This document shows, piece after piece, positions 52,497 through 63,378 of a DNA stretch of 64,000 nt (within the stretch, counting starts at the first letter, position 1; each line of letters starts with the position of its first letter). The position numbers and the translations under genes are program-made. Source of the stretch: Termitomyces sp. T153 (lineage: Eukaryota; Basidiomycota; Agaricomycetes; Agaricales; Lyophyllaceae); contig JACKQL020000002.1 in assembly GCA_018296165.2 (NCBI GenBank), positions 1,054,001-1,118,000 of the forward strand, in the 5' to 3' direction. The notes under the pieces are model-generated. The model was not told the DNA's origin and did not search any database. It saw only the letters and a list, made by a program, of their open reading frames with translations.

Positions 52497-54690
52497 ATGT
52501 TCAGCACGTTCTTTCTCTTAGGCGCCGCCCATTTAATTCTACAAGCGCAGGCATTCCACACGCACGCGCATCACGTGGTCCTTGATTTGACTGTTAAGAA
52601 CAAAGTTATAAGCCCAGATGGCTTTTCTAGATCGTCAGTTTTACAGTCTGCTGCTTTGATACGTTTCGCCTCACGCGTCCATTTGAAGATCTGTTCTTGC
52701 TGGTGGAACGTTTCCTGGCCCCGCGATTTGTGGAAAGAAGGCGAGTTTACGAACCAAACGAGCTTTTGAAATGCTCATTCTGGCTGCATCAGGGGGACAG
52801 ATTTAGAATCAATGTTATAAACCGTTTGACGGATGACACTATGGTGCGGAGCACCAGTATTGTGAGTTTTCCCCTTTGAATTGTTTGAATCGGTGTTCAT
52901 CCGTTGGTCTTGATCATAGCACTGGCATGGCATCCTCCAACATCGTACCCCCTGGGCCGATGGCGTTTCCTTCGTAACACAGTGCCCAATAGCACCTAAT
53001 GATTCCTTCCTTTATGACTTCACTGTTCCTGATCAGGCAGGCACTTATTGGTACCATTCCCATCTATGTAAGTCTTGTAACTCTTGCTGGGAAGCTATGT
53101 ACTTAGGTTGTCTTTCAGCAACGCAGTACTGTGATGGGTTGCGCGGTCCTTTGATTATCTATGATCCGCACGATCCGTACAAGAAGTTATACGACGTTGA
53201 TGACGGTAGGTTACATTCACTTCCAATTCTGAAGGCACGTAGACTGATGTATCGATTCAATTGTATAGAATCAACCATTATCACCCTTGCTGACTGGTGA
53301 GTTGCTCCCTCACAATCACAACCAAAAGGTGAGCCCTGAAACCTCATCTAGGTACCATGAACCTGCCAAAAAGGCTTCTGTCAACGGTCAACCTCTCTCA
53401 CCTTACTCTACATTGATCAATGGGAAAGGTCGCTGGAAAGGTTCACCTGCTAACACAAGCCTCGCCGTCGTGAGCGTAAAGAAGGGCTTGAGATACCGTT
53501 TCCGCATCATCGGAATGTCTTGCGACCCCAATTTTACATTTTCAATTGATCAGCACCAGATGACGATCATCGAGGCCGATGGCCAATACACATCTCCTCT
53601 GACCGTTGATCAACTCCAAATCTTTGCTGGCCAGCGTTACTCTGTCGTGGTCAATGCGAACCAAGATGTTGGTAACTATTGGATTCGTGCTAACCCAGAT
53701 CCTCGAGGTGTCCCGGGCTTTGATGGCGGCAGGAACTCTGCTATTTTTAGATACCATGGAGCGCCTCATTGCGATCCTAAAACGAATTTGACAGCCAAAA
53801 ACCCACTGAAAGAGTCCAATCTGCATGCCTTGTACCAACCTGCTGCCCCTGGACTGCCTTACATGGGAGGTGCCGACATACACTTACTTCTCAATATCTC
53901 TGTCAACTTGACTCACACTCCTTTCCCTAACTACTTGATAAACAATGTGACTTTCGTTCCGCCTACTATACCAGCTCTCCTTCAAATCATGAGCGGAGCA
54001 CAGACAGCACAAGATCTGCTACCTCAAAGAAGTTACTATGAGTTGCCTCGTAATAGGGTTGTTGAATTGACTATCCCTGGTACTCCTTTTGAATTCGGTG
54101 GCCCAGTGAGCATTCATGTACTCGAAGCCTAACATAGTCCTGATTGTGTTCATCTAGCATCCTTTCCACCTGCATGGTGTACGTCCATTTATTCCTATCC
54201 TTTGGATTGCAACCAGTATTAACGTTTAGACAGCACTCCTTCTCTGTCGTACGCAGCGGAGACAGCGATCAATATAATTATATTAATCCAGTGCGCCGTG
54301 ATGTGGTCAACACTGGATTTGTGGACGGAAATACAACAATTCGCTTTGTTACCGATAGCGCTGGACCTTGGTTCTTCCATTGGTACGTTTTTGAATTGAA
54401 TCTTTGTTATACTGGTATCCATTCTGAGCGCATCAAGTCATATTGATTGGCATCTCGAACTGTATGTGCTATTTCTTTGACATGCATGCCAGGGGCTCAG
54501 ATTCCTTTCGTAGTGGTTTGGCTATTGTTTTCGCTGAGGATATTTCTTCAGTCAAAGCAACGGATCCAACTCCAGGTAAATGGCCACTTCGCTAGTCGTA
54601 GGGTTTGCCTTCCTAATCATGTTTCTTTTCACAGCGGCTTGGGGTAAATTATGCCCTAAATATAACAGCTTGAGGGCAGACCAACTATGA
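52497..54690 (+). CDS. Laccase (multicopper oxidase), secreted
   Basis: Twelve exons: 52497-52633, 52689-52740, 52793-52861, 52920-53067, 53119-53205, 53269-53296, 53352-54105, 54158-54178, 54234-54382, 54438-54461, 54514-54575 and 54635-54690; 528 residues, normal for the family. It oxidises phenols with reduction of O2 to water. A signal peptide is likely ([19 protein letters not shown]). All four copper signatures are present: HWHG (L1), [16 protein letters not shown] (L2), HPFHLHGHSF (L3) and [20 protein letters not shown] (L4). The axial position ten residues after the Cys is Leu. Intron 2 uses GC-AG (GCGAGT donor); the others are GT-AG. Exons 6, 8 and 10 are 28, 21 and 24 bp. For the intron before exon 11 I chose the acceptor at 54513, because it restores the family motif. 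Confidence 0.94.
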
Positions 54691-55261
54691 TCTGAGCTTT
54701 GCCACACGTTCCGTACAGTTTCACTATTTCTTTCAACTCATCTTTCCGATATATAATTTTATCATCGTGACACGGAGTACTAGGACTCATTTGAGAACAT
54801 CATTTTGTTCAATATCGCCCGATTTCGTTTCAATCCTCCCTCACTTCATACAACTGCCTCCCATCTACTAGAGTGAAGATCACAGATGTACCTCAGATGT
54901 ACTTACAAGCGAGCGCTGAAGCGAGATACTTATATCATGCTGGCGGTGACGGCGGTACAATACTTGAACATGGGCTTGAGCTTTCCAAGAGTCCGAAAAT
55001 CTGAGGTCTGTTGAATAATCTAAGCAAACCAGCAATCAGACCGCAAAGCGGAGTCGTAGTCAGAGACGGATAACAGACCCAGAGCTGCGCAAGCGTATTA
55101 CGGAAAGCTCTATGAGCTGATCACGATAGTTCCTGTCCTGTTCACTCAGTCTTTACCAGAGCATTGCATGTTACAAGTGTGGGGATCGGGACGCAGCTCA
55201 CATCGGAGCTAATTATACTGCCCAGATTGAGCAACCAACAAAACTCGCACACGGCATTCCG
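54691..55261. other. Intergenic between laccase and cassette B
   Basis: I see no gene. The frame at 55142-55339 on minus overlaps the repeat described next and is not called. Confidence 0.4.
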
Positions 55262-55435
55262 CCATTCATCCGTTCTATAGCTACAGCATACAGCATACAG
55301 CACACTCATATAAATACATTCCCACTCACCGCCCTCCAAAATGGAACTGGAACTTCTCTCCCTGGTCCTGACTCCGCGAGAATCCGGCCTGCCTGGAAAA
55401 ACTGCGCGAACGGGTGTCCGCCTCCCGATACTTGT
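55262..55435 (-). pseudogene. DnaJ-TPR gene 3' fragment
   Basis: It repeats 60120-60305: the C-terminal codons (GGGHPFAQFFQ on minus), the stop region and 3' flank (CTATAGCTACAGCATACA, CATATAAATACA on plus). The frame after that point is altered. It marks a duplication border at the left end of cassette B. Confidence 0.75.
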
Positions 55436-55438
55436 TTC

Positions 55439-55835
55439 CTAAAAACGAAATGGTACAACAAATCCTTCGTGCCTCGAGAACAATAGATAGTTATCCTTTT
55501 TTACAGCTAGTTTTCCTCTTTGAGAACTGGTGTTGCACAGGGAAAACCAAAAGAAGTAATCCTAAGAAATCACACTAGTCTGATGAAAGTAGAGTGTCTA
55601 CGGTTTTCAAGAAGGGCTGCATGTGATTCTTTGAAGTGATGTCGACGCCACATTACTTATTGCTTCTGTGTAAACCTTCATTTCATACAACCTACAGTTT
55701 TATATATCAACACCAATGTTAGGCAATACGGTAGCAACTGGGTATTATCAGGTATCAGCTTGAATAGTACTATTGTACATGCCCTGTTATTGTTTGAGAT
55801 CGACAAGCTCCGGCACCCATCATGATCAAGCTTGA
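55439..55835. repeat. Left arm of an inverted repeat around type I gene B
   Basis: Its reverse complement matches 57740-58145, with indels: shared AACACCAGTTCTCAAAGAGG, AGTAATGTGGCGTCGACATC and AACAGGGCATG plus ACAATAGTACTATT. The arms enclose the type I deaminase gene. Confidence 0.75.
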
Positions 55836-55960
55836 TGAAAATATCATGAAACGTTTGTCGTGTCTCGGGATCCTAATTGTGCTTCGGCAATTCGAACCTT
55901 GGGCAAGCGTGAGTACTGACATTGGGTAGGCTCAACAGTGCTAACCATACAGTTACACTA

Positions 55961-57190
55961 TCAGTAGCGAAGCAGTTCGTCTATAGCTACATCCACCTTC
56001 TTGGATAACTTCACCGTGATTTCACGTTTGACGTGTTCCAAAACAGCGCCATTGCTCTGACAAACTGCCGCTTGAATGTGCTGCGTGAGATCAGGATCCG
56101 GAATCCTCCAATCGCTTTGCATATTATTACTGAAATATGCCGTTGTCCACTTCACCACTAGACACTTGTTGAATGTGTCAATCCATTTATCGCAGCAACT
56201 GCAAATCCTTTTGCTAGATCCTATATGGAGTTGGGTGTCTGGAAGATACTGGCTTTGCACCTCGACGACGTCCGTAAGGTACATGATTAAACGAATTTCG
56301 GGATGTACAAGGGGAGTCACTTTGAGAGGCTGTTCTCCACGTCTCAATGAAGATGCGATGCACTCTCGAATTTGAGCTTCTTCGCTCGAATCGAAACCTG
56401 TAATTGCCCATGCAAGGAAATCGTCCAGATGTCGAACGACAAATGTCTCTGTGTTCAGAGAGAGCTGTCTCTGACTCGTGTCCGGAATCCATAGCAGTTC
56501 TATTTTCGAGTTATTTCTCTGGAAGAACCGGATGAGCTGTTTAACATCGAGATATTGAACAACCTTAGCGAGATGACGCTTGAGCCTGCTGAGATATGTC
56601 CTTCCAAACATGTATGCGAGTGGGTCCTCGAAGGATGAAAAAAGCTTAAGGAAATTTTTTGAAGCAGCAATAATGTCTATGAAATTGTTGTGCGTCTCGA
56701 CTGTGTTATTGAACCGAAACGGAGATTCCAGAAGGCTTTCCAAGCTCTCCAAAGCTGTGTTCTCCACGGGCTGCAGGGCTACCGTGGCCAACGAGTGCGA
56801 TATCTGCTGAAAGGATTGGCTAAGATTCCGAACTCTTTTCTCGACATTATCCGCACTATGTCGGGCAAGAAACGGGAGAAGTGTCTCAAAGCCTGTGGCG
56901 TCCTTGAGACAAGAAAGAAATGAAGTTGCTATGTCCGCATCTTCATGGCTGAGAGGGCCACTCTTTGCCAGGTATAATGTAGATGTGGTTTCGTGGAAGA
57001 AAGTGGCGATTACGCCATCTGGTCGACCAGTCGTCATGTAAAGTGCTACTGTGTTCAGGATGAGTTCTCGATCGTTATTGAAAGGGCAACGAGGTAGGCG
57101 GGGCGAAAACCATAACCTTCTTAAGAATAAGAGATCTTCCGAAAGAGAGGTCTGGACAGTGTCTATGTGGCTGGTCATTACGAGCTCCAA
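55961..57190 (-). CDS. Deaminase-fold protein, OTT_1508-like family, type I (copy B)
   Basis: An intronless frame of 409 residues, alignable along its full length with the gene at 30181 (for example TFHETTSTLYLAKSG and ATSFLSCLKDATGFETLLPF). The C-terminal zinc motif is LVHPEIRLIMYL (near 56300) and GSSKRICSCCDKWIDTFN (near 56220-56170), again H-P-E and C-x2-C. The N-terminus differs in start (MELVMTSHID against MEYNSLLTRYKW), so the exact start is less sure. The gene is divergent from the type II gene at 58273. Both type I copies are uninterrupted while type II copies are broken. Function and substrate are unknown. Confidence 0.75.
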   Translation of the reverse strand: MELVMTSHIDTVQTSLSEDLLFLRRLWFSPRLPRCPFNNDRELILNTVALYMTTGRPDGVIATFFHETTSTLYLAKSGPLSHEDADIATSFLSCLKDATGFETLLPFLARHSADNVEKRVRNLSQSFQQISHSLATVALQPVENTALESLESLLESPFRFNNTVETHNNFIDIIAASKNFLKLFSSFEDPLAYMFGRTYLSRLKRHLAKVVQYLDVKQLIRFFQRNNSKIELLWIPDTSQRQLSLNTETFVVRHLDDFLAWAITGFDSSEEAQIRECIASSLRRGEQPLKVTPLVHPEIRLIMYLTDVVEVQSQYLPDTQLHIGSSKRICSCCDKWIDTFNKCLVVKWTTAYFSNNMQSDWRIPDPDLTQHIQAAVCQSNGAVLEHVKREITVKLSKKVDVAIDELLRY

Positions 57191-58272
57191 ATCGGTCGTT
57201 GGCTGCGAGGATATATAAGTACAAGTTCATGCAAATGATACCAACTCCGATCATTCATCGGTTGGTCAGCAATGACAATGACAACTCAAGTAGAAGTTTG
57301 CGAACAATTTCCCAAAGTACACCCGTTTCAAACGCACCCGCTTTTTTGCAGCAAGACATACATATCTCAGTTGTGACTAACACAAATACTGATATGTAAG
57401 TAGTAAGATGCTGTGTAAGCGCAGGATAAATTCGATGGAGGATTTTCACATCATTCGAAGTTTAAAGGCGAGAATCCTGCGCGAGATGCCGTTAGCTTTT
57501 GCATGCCAGACATCTGTTTTCCATTTGATTTCCAATCACCATCTTTGTGACTTGCATCAGTCCTTTCAGTAAGCACTGCTGGTGCTGCAAGATGTTTCCG
57601 CTGAGGAAAGTGCAAAAGAATCTGTTGTGCCATTTCTTCGACATCATCTGTTAATTATCTATTGTCATTTCCCCCTGAAATATGTCCAATGGAAAGAACA
57701 TAACATGTTTCTTTCCTGAGTTTTTGTCTGTGAAGTCGACAAGTGCTGTTTGACTTGGAGTTTGTCGATCTTAAACAGTAACAGGGCATGCACAATAGTA
57801 CTATTTCAAGTTGGTCCCCGAGAATACCTCGTTGCTTTACGTTCACTGCCGCGCACTGAAATGTCATTTGATACTTGATATATAAGAATGTGGGTTAAGT
57901 ATCAAGCAAAGAAATGAAGGTTTACGCAGAAGCGATAAGTAATGTGGCGTCGACATCACATGTCCCTTCTTGAAAACTGTAGACTCTATTTTCACCGGTG
58001 TAGCTCCTTAGGATCACTGCTGTTAGTTTTCCTTGTACAACACCAGTTCTCAAAGAGGAAAACTAGATACAAAAAAAAGAAAACTATATATTGTTCTCGA
58101 GGCACAAAGGATTTATTGTACCATTTCAGGAAACAAGGGATACGAATTCAAAGTCCTCACATGCCACATAGATGGGTGGCATGCGCATAAAGACCCCCGT
58201 CTCCTGATCACAATCAAAATCAGTCGTATCTTGTCCTCCAATCCTCTCGATTCTACCATCAAGTTCAACATC
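57191..58272. promoter_or_regulatory. Shared region between divergent deaminase genes (copy B)
   Basis: Contains the right inverted-repeat arm (57740-58145), including AGTAATGTGGCGTCGACATC, and the start regions of both genes. A frame upstream of 58273 stays open from 58033 but the conserved protein begins at 58273. No other gene is seen. Confidence 0.45.
57740..58145. repeat. Right arm of the inverted repeat
   Basis: Partner of 55439-55835 in opposite orientation. It lies directly upstream of the type II start, so the left arm is probably a copied upstream region of such a gene. Confidence 0.75.
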
Positions 58273-59787
58273 ATGACTAGCCTCAGGGAACGACAAAAAT
58301 ACCATTCAGAACTCATGAGGGTATTGGCCGCGTCTAAATTCAAGAATCCAGAAAGTGAAAACTCTAACGTCGGTCATCGCACAAGGAAAACCAATCGTGA
58401 CATGGGTTACCTGGAGACGATTGCCCTCTACATGGTGTCTGGTGAAGATGGTGATGTGATTGCATCTGCATCTGAAGAAACAAAGTCTGGTATTGACATT
58501 GTCCTGGCGAAAAACACAAAGGCGTCAGAGAAGGATCATCAAGATGCTCACCACTTTTTGAACTACTTGGAAAACACGAAAGTTGACTAGTTGCTGGGTT
58601 CTATTCCATTCTTAATCAGTCGTGGATCGACGAATATTCAAGTCCGCATCACTAAAGTCGGAGATCTGACTGGGCGTCTTCGCGCCAATATGAATCGGGC
58701 GATTACAATCTATGTGAGAAGTTTTTCCACCGGACATCACTTCCTTGACAAGGAGGAGTTCCCAAAGCGTGGTCAAGATCTTAAGAAGTTATGGATCAAA
58801 GCAGGAACAACCCAAGTCTTTGGCGTCGAACAAGGCTTACACAAGATCTTGGATATCTGTCAATCCAAGCCAACAATCACTGATGATGACCCTGCTTCAC
58901 ACCGACTGTTTCAAGAATTGATTCTTGCAGCATCTGCACTCGCGGACTCGAAATTTTTTGCAGTCTTCAAAGCAGATCAATCAGACGACAAGAGTGGAGA
59001 GGATTTAACTTCTAAGCTCTGGAGAAATCTCGACAAGATACGTCAATACCTCCATATTGAGAAGCTTGTTGAGTTCGTACAAGATCAACGCCGTAACTTT
59101 ACGATCAGTTGGGTGTCTGAAGAAATATCTATTCCTAAACACATGGACGAGTTGCGCCAAATCGAAATTCGAAAGGTTCAAGAGGTCACGGTCGAATTTG
59201 GCAAGGAACACACTCAGATTGCAAAAACGGAGGCGCAGGTGGAGAAGATCTTCGAATCTAGAAGTCTGTATTGGAAAAAGGAGAAAGATAAGTTCTGCAA
59301 GAACAAAAGAATTTGGCCCAAGCTTCATGCCGAGATTCAGATAATACATGCCTTGGGCGAACCGAAGACGCGATCTAGTTTGGATGTCGTAAAGCCGCAG
59401 CGTGCGATTGGGTGCAGCAAAAGGAGCTGTCTCCAGTGTTGGCTATACATGAAGAAAATCAACGAGCTATTGTGTGAAGAATGGATGACTGCCGGAGATC
59501 ATTCCTGGCCCTACGAGACGGCGGCATTGACTGGTAGCCATCCGAAACTGGATCCCAAAGGCCTTTGCGACGCATATGTCATAGAAATGGTTCGGAAATT
59601 TGCCATTAGCCAAGTGAAACCACTCTACGGTCTACAACCAATTCAGCCATTTCACAAGCGTAAGAAGTCGGACGAGAATGCTACAGCATCCGGGAGCTCA
59701 GATGGCACATCCGGGGAATCGGACAGTGATTCCAAATCCGAATCTGGCGCGAAACCACAGAGTTTGGGAGGGTCGGTTCACAAGTGA
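58273..59787 (+). pseudogene. Deaminase-fold protein, OTT_1508-like family, type II (copy B), one nonsense codon
   Basis: From ATG 58273 the frame reads about 504 codons with a single TAG at 58588 (after LENTKVD; copy A has DEVFLGY here). Otherwise it is intact to the stop at 59787. N-terminal part: AASKFKNPESENSNVGHR, TIALYMVSGEDGDVIASA. Middle: QGLHKILDICQSKP, LWRNLDKIRQYLHIEKLVEF. Zinc motif: LHAEIQIIHALG (His-Ala-Glu codons at 59326-59334), AIGCSKRSCLQCWLYMKK (Cys-x2-Cys at 59428-59439), then WMTAGDHSWPYETAALTG. The tail is Ser/Asp/Glu-rich. H-A-E and C-x2-C match the deaminase active site exactly. It is either a pseudogene with one stop or needs readthrough; an unseen intron at 58588 is not supported. 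Confidence 0.78.
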
Positions 59788-60110
59788 TCTTGTCTTCATT
59801 TTATCACAGTTTATATTTCATTCCTGTCTTTGATATGTCAAACTACTAGTTGAATATATTGTGATGTCCTTGAGCAAATATCGGCTGAGAATGAACTCAC
59901 ACATGAGTCACAACATCCATGCTTCAAGTGATCATTTCCCCCAACTGTGGGTAATACTGGAGGACCTTGAATCCAATATTTTGGCTTTGTACGCAACAGA
60001 AGGTGGGTGAAGACACTGTAGGTTCATCGAAGGGGATACGGATTCTGCAAAAAGGACCGGACGTTCAAAAGGCTGCCCCAGGGTTAGGTTCGGCTAGGGT
60101 CAGAACTCGC
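59788..60110 (-). pseudogene. Remnant of the short conserved ORF (copy B)
   Basis: 59830-60031 aligns with 34100-34340 of cassette A (shared TTGAATATA, ATGTCCTTGAGCAA, TTGGCTTTGTACGCAACAGA, GACACTGTAGGTTCATC) but the frame is lost by deletions. It shows that cassette B once included this gene. Confidence 0.65.
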
Positions 60111-60203
60111 TCATGGACATTTCCAATATTCCTCATCCATTCTATAGCTACAGCATACAACACACAGCACACCCATATAAATACACTCCCGGTCCCTCCC
60201 CAC

Positions 60204-62045
60204 TCACCGACCACCGAAATGGAACTGGAAACTCCCTCCCTGGCCTTGACTCCCCGGGAATCCACCTCCTTGGAAAAACTGCGCGAACGGATGTCCGCCT
60301 CCCGCCGCGAACGGGTACGCATACCCATATTGCTGTTGAGCCATCGGATCGTTCGGGTCTTCGCCGTTGTCGAAGCGGGCGCGAAGCTCTGTTGGGAGTG
60401 TGAGTAGAGGAAAAGAACAAGAAGGGAAGGGAAGGACGCACCGGGGTTACTGAGGACCTCATACGCCTCGTTCACGGCTGCCATTTTTGATTCTGAGCCA
60501 CCCTTGTCGGGATGTGCTGTTTTGGCCGCTGTTCGGCTGGGAGGGAGCTGAGTTTACGATTGTATATGAGGAGCGAAGGGAACAAGGGACGTACAAAGCC
60601 TTCTTGATCGTCCGATCGTCCGCGTCTCGTGCAACGCCAAGGACCTTGTAATAGTCTTTCTGTTTACTCTGCTTGAGGAGTTTTTCTGCGCGCTGTAGCC
60701 GTGCATGGATCTACAACCAAAGACAATCAGACTTGACCAAACCTAAGAAGACTCGACGCACATCGTGACTCCCTCTCCCACTTCCCTCAAATGCCTTCTC
60801 AAGCACCCTCACCGCCTCCTCCCACTCCTGCCTGGCCATGAGGACTTCCCCCCTCCCCACCAACCCATCCACATCCTCCTCACATCCTTTCATCCCCAGC
60901 AGCTCCTCGCACCATTTCCCCATCATCTCCTTCCGTGTCCCGACCGCCGTATACGCCTTGCACAACGCACGGACGAGTTCCTGGCGGCGCACAGAAGTCC
61001 TGAACGCGTCGGGCAATGGAATCTCGGGCGTATGTTGGCGCGCGGCGAGCTGGGGCGGAAGGATTTGCGCGCGGGATGTGTGGTCTCTGAGTGCGTCGTC
61101 GAATTTGATGAGGAAGTCGCCTTTGGAGAGGAGGGCGATGACGCCACGGTGGTCATTTACGGATTGGAGATCACGTAGCGAGGAGAAGGTGCGGTCGAAG
61201 GATTTGAGGAGGCGGCGTAGTGCGAGACAGGGTTTGGAGTCTGGGTCGTAGTGTAGGCATTGTTTGAGGGTGTTGAGCGGGGCGGGCGAGGGCGAGAGGA
61301 GGAAATAGGAGAGGCGGAAGATTGTGGTGAGGAGCGTGGTGGAGGGCGGGAGAAGGTGCGAGAGGCGGCTGGGGCGTGGCGCAGGTTAGCTGTGGCGTCA
61401 GCGCAAAAATGGAAAAAAGAATACGCACGTGAGATCGCCGACGGCGCTGTCGACGTCGCCTGACGCCAGCGCGCACTCGGCACGCACGGACCGGATATCA
61501 ATGGAGTAGCTGGCGCTCCTCAGGGCCGCACTCGCGCTCTCCACACACGCATCCCACAGCTGCCCCTCCCTCTCCCGCTCCATCCGCCGTTCCATCTCCA
61601 CCCCCAACTCGATACTCTCCCCGAGCTCCCTCGTCTCCTCGTTCGCGCCCTTCGCTTTCACATACACACCCAGCGCCTCCCTCGCCGGCTCAAAGTGCCC
61701 CTCGCGCGCGTGTATTCGCGCCTTCATCAGATTCGCTCCATCAAACGTGCCGGACGTGAGCACGAGGACTTTGTCGAAGTCGTCTAAAGCGGGAGCGTGT
61801 CGTGCCAGGGAGAAGTACGCCGTGGCGCGTTTATAGTAGAGAAGGTAGTCGGTCGGAGACTGGTCGATCGCTTCGGTGTACAACCGGGCTGCTTCGTTAA
61901 ATTGGCCGAGCGAGAGGAGGGTGTTGGCGCGGTTGATGAGGGGTGCGAGGCCCGGGGGGTAGAGTTCGCCACTGCTGTTTGAGGGCTCGGCGTAGGCACT
62001 GTGGGCCACGAAGAGGAGGAATGAAGTGAGCGCTGGTAGGCGCAT
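60204..62045 (-). CDS. ER-lumenal DnaJ-TPR co-chaperone, DNAJC3/P58IPK-like
   Basis: Five exons on minus: 62045-61429, 61368-60762, 60710-60595, 60536-60442 and 60388-60204; 539 residues. A signal peptide (MRLPALTSFLLFVAHSAYA) leads into TPR repeats (INRANTLLSLGQFNEAARLY, YKRATAYFSLARHAPALDDF, then others through exon 2). The J domain spans exons 3-4 (KDYYKVLGVARDADDRTIKK, HPD in AKTAHPDKGG, AAVNEAYEVLSNP). The C-terminus is Gly/Phe-rich (GGGHPFAQFFQGGG, QFHFGG). The HPD triplet, needed to stimulate Hsp70 (BiP/Kar2), is intact, so the protein should act in ER folding. Introns are 51-60 bp GT-AG. On minus a TATATAAATT lies about 45 bp upstream. A copy of the 3' end is at 55262-55435. Confidence 0.93.
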
Positions 62046-62084
62046 TATATGTCGTTGTCGAGACTAACCAGAACAGTTGAATAG

Positions 62085-62096
62085 AATTTATATATG
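62085..62096 (-). promoter_or_regulatory. TATA-like box of the DnaJ-TPR gene
   Basis: On minus CATATATAAATT, 40-51 bp before the start codon at 62045. Confidence 0.4.
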
Positions 62097-62162
62097 GGAC
62101 ACGTTGCATTCCCACGGTCATTAATTGACGTGTCCCAAATTGCAATATTTGGCCCCACAGAT

Positions 62163-62458
62163 TAAAAACTGATGGAATCGAAAGTGACCCTGTTGAACAT
62201 GCACGTTCACCGGCACCATGTACACCCTCTTTACTTTTGAAAACAAATTATCAATATCATACACATGTTGAACACCCTTCGATAAAAGCGATCGCAGACT
62301 ACGCCCTTCGATAAAAGCGATCGCAGACTACGTAATCCAGAAGACGAATACAGTGAATTAGTACCTGCTCTCTTGTTCTGGCCCATGCCTTCAATAAACA
62401 TACATATGAATCAATGAAAACGTAGGCCTCGATGCATACCCTCCTCCCACCTAGATAT
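62163..62458 (+). pseudogene. BCP1 fragment, inverted copy
   Basis: It matches BCP1 at 36195-35990 on minus (AACTGATGGAATCGAAAGTG, ACATGCACGTTCACC, CGATAAAAGCGATCGCA) and then the last exon borders (AAAACGTAGGCCTC, CACCTAGATATCAAATAAAC). A 29-bp segment around CGATAAAAGCGATCGCAGAC is duplicated in tandem, and the middle exons are deleted. Not functional. Confidence 0.85.
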
Positions 62459-62616
62459 CAAATAAACAAGCAATTCAATACCTGGCGTCAGCGTCAGCCG
62501 CTACCAGGCTCCTTATAAACCCAAGGGACCGAAAGGGTCATCCTCCACTACTTGAAGCGAGAGTAAGTCCGCGTCTGTATCGCACCACACCTCAGCCTAT
62601 CCGGCTCAGCCCAACG

Positions 62617-63261
62617 ATGTCCCTCTCCCCTCCATCTCCAAGCCCTCTTACCTCACTCCTCGCCAAATACGATACCGCTCTCTCCCTCTACGACGACCTC
62701 GCGAGAGACATCAGCCAGATGAAAAAAGCCACACAACTCGTCCGGCAAAAGACTCTCAAGCTTTTCGAGACAAAGGTGCGGAGGAAGAAGGCGTTGGAGA
62801 TTCAGAACGAGGCTCTTGATGGTACGTCAAGCTCTGCATTATGGAGTTTTGGTTCGTCTGAGCCGGCTCGGTACTAGTTCTTCTCGCAGCTGGGGTGAAA
62901 GCGCAACAGAGGCGCAAGGGGGCGGGACCTCGAAAAACTAGCCGACGGGATTCAACGGCTTCTACTAAGCCTAGAAGCCCTGTGAAGCGTCGAGGTAGGC
63001 AACCATGTGTCATTGTTCTGGGTGGCTGACAAATATACATGTACAGAGTCCGCAGCAGGGAAAGTTACTCCTGCCGTCGGCCTTAAAGTACATTTTGAAC
63101 TACCAGGTGTGTAAATACCATCTCGTTGAAACTATGTAAGCTGATCTTTAGTGCGCCCACTGCCCAGAAGTTCCAGTGAGATCTGTGCACACGATGTCAA
63201 CGCGGAGATCGGCGAAGGAGATATTTTGAATCATGAACTGAGTTGGGAGTTCTGTTCGTAA
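62617..63261 (+). CDS. Small coiled-coil basic protein (copy C), unknown function
   Basis: Four exons: 62617-62821, 62890-62994, 63047-63106 and 63152-63261; 159 residues, all GT-AG introns of 45-68 bp. Exon 1 is a helix with heptad pattern (LLAKYDTALSLYDDLARDIS, LVRQKTLKLFETKVRRKKAL). Exon 2 is strongly basic (QQRRKGAGPRKTSRRDS, KPRSPVKRR), as in a nuclear or nucleic-acid-binding protein. Exons 3-4 carry VGLKVHFELP and HDVNAEIGEGDILNHELSW. I do not recognise the family. Copy A at 34528-35191 has lost an acceptor; this copy keeps it. It lies in the same order next to BCP1 sequence in both places. Confidence 0.6.
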
Positions 63262-63378
63262 TTGTCATAGCCTAATGAATATAGAAAATACCTGGTTTGT
63301 CGGCTCCTGCTACCAGATGTAATGTCTAGATTGGGATATTGATATGCGACCTACAAACCGTACAGAAGTTTCTGAATC

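Noticed and set aside
54514..54520. Laccase exon 11 starting at the earlier acceptor (54491), adding GSDSFRSG
   Set aside because: The extra residues would break the HLE-x-GLA motif after the copper site; the acceptor at 54513 restores the family sequence.
60167..60407. Plus-strand frame starting MELETPSLALTPREST
   Set aside because: It is the exact antisense of the last exon of the DnaJ-TPR gene, whose Gly/Phe-rich C-terminus is family-typical. The repeat at 55341 is the copied DnaJ end.
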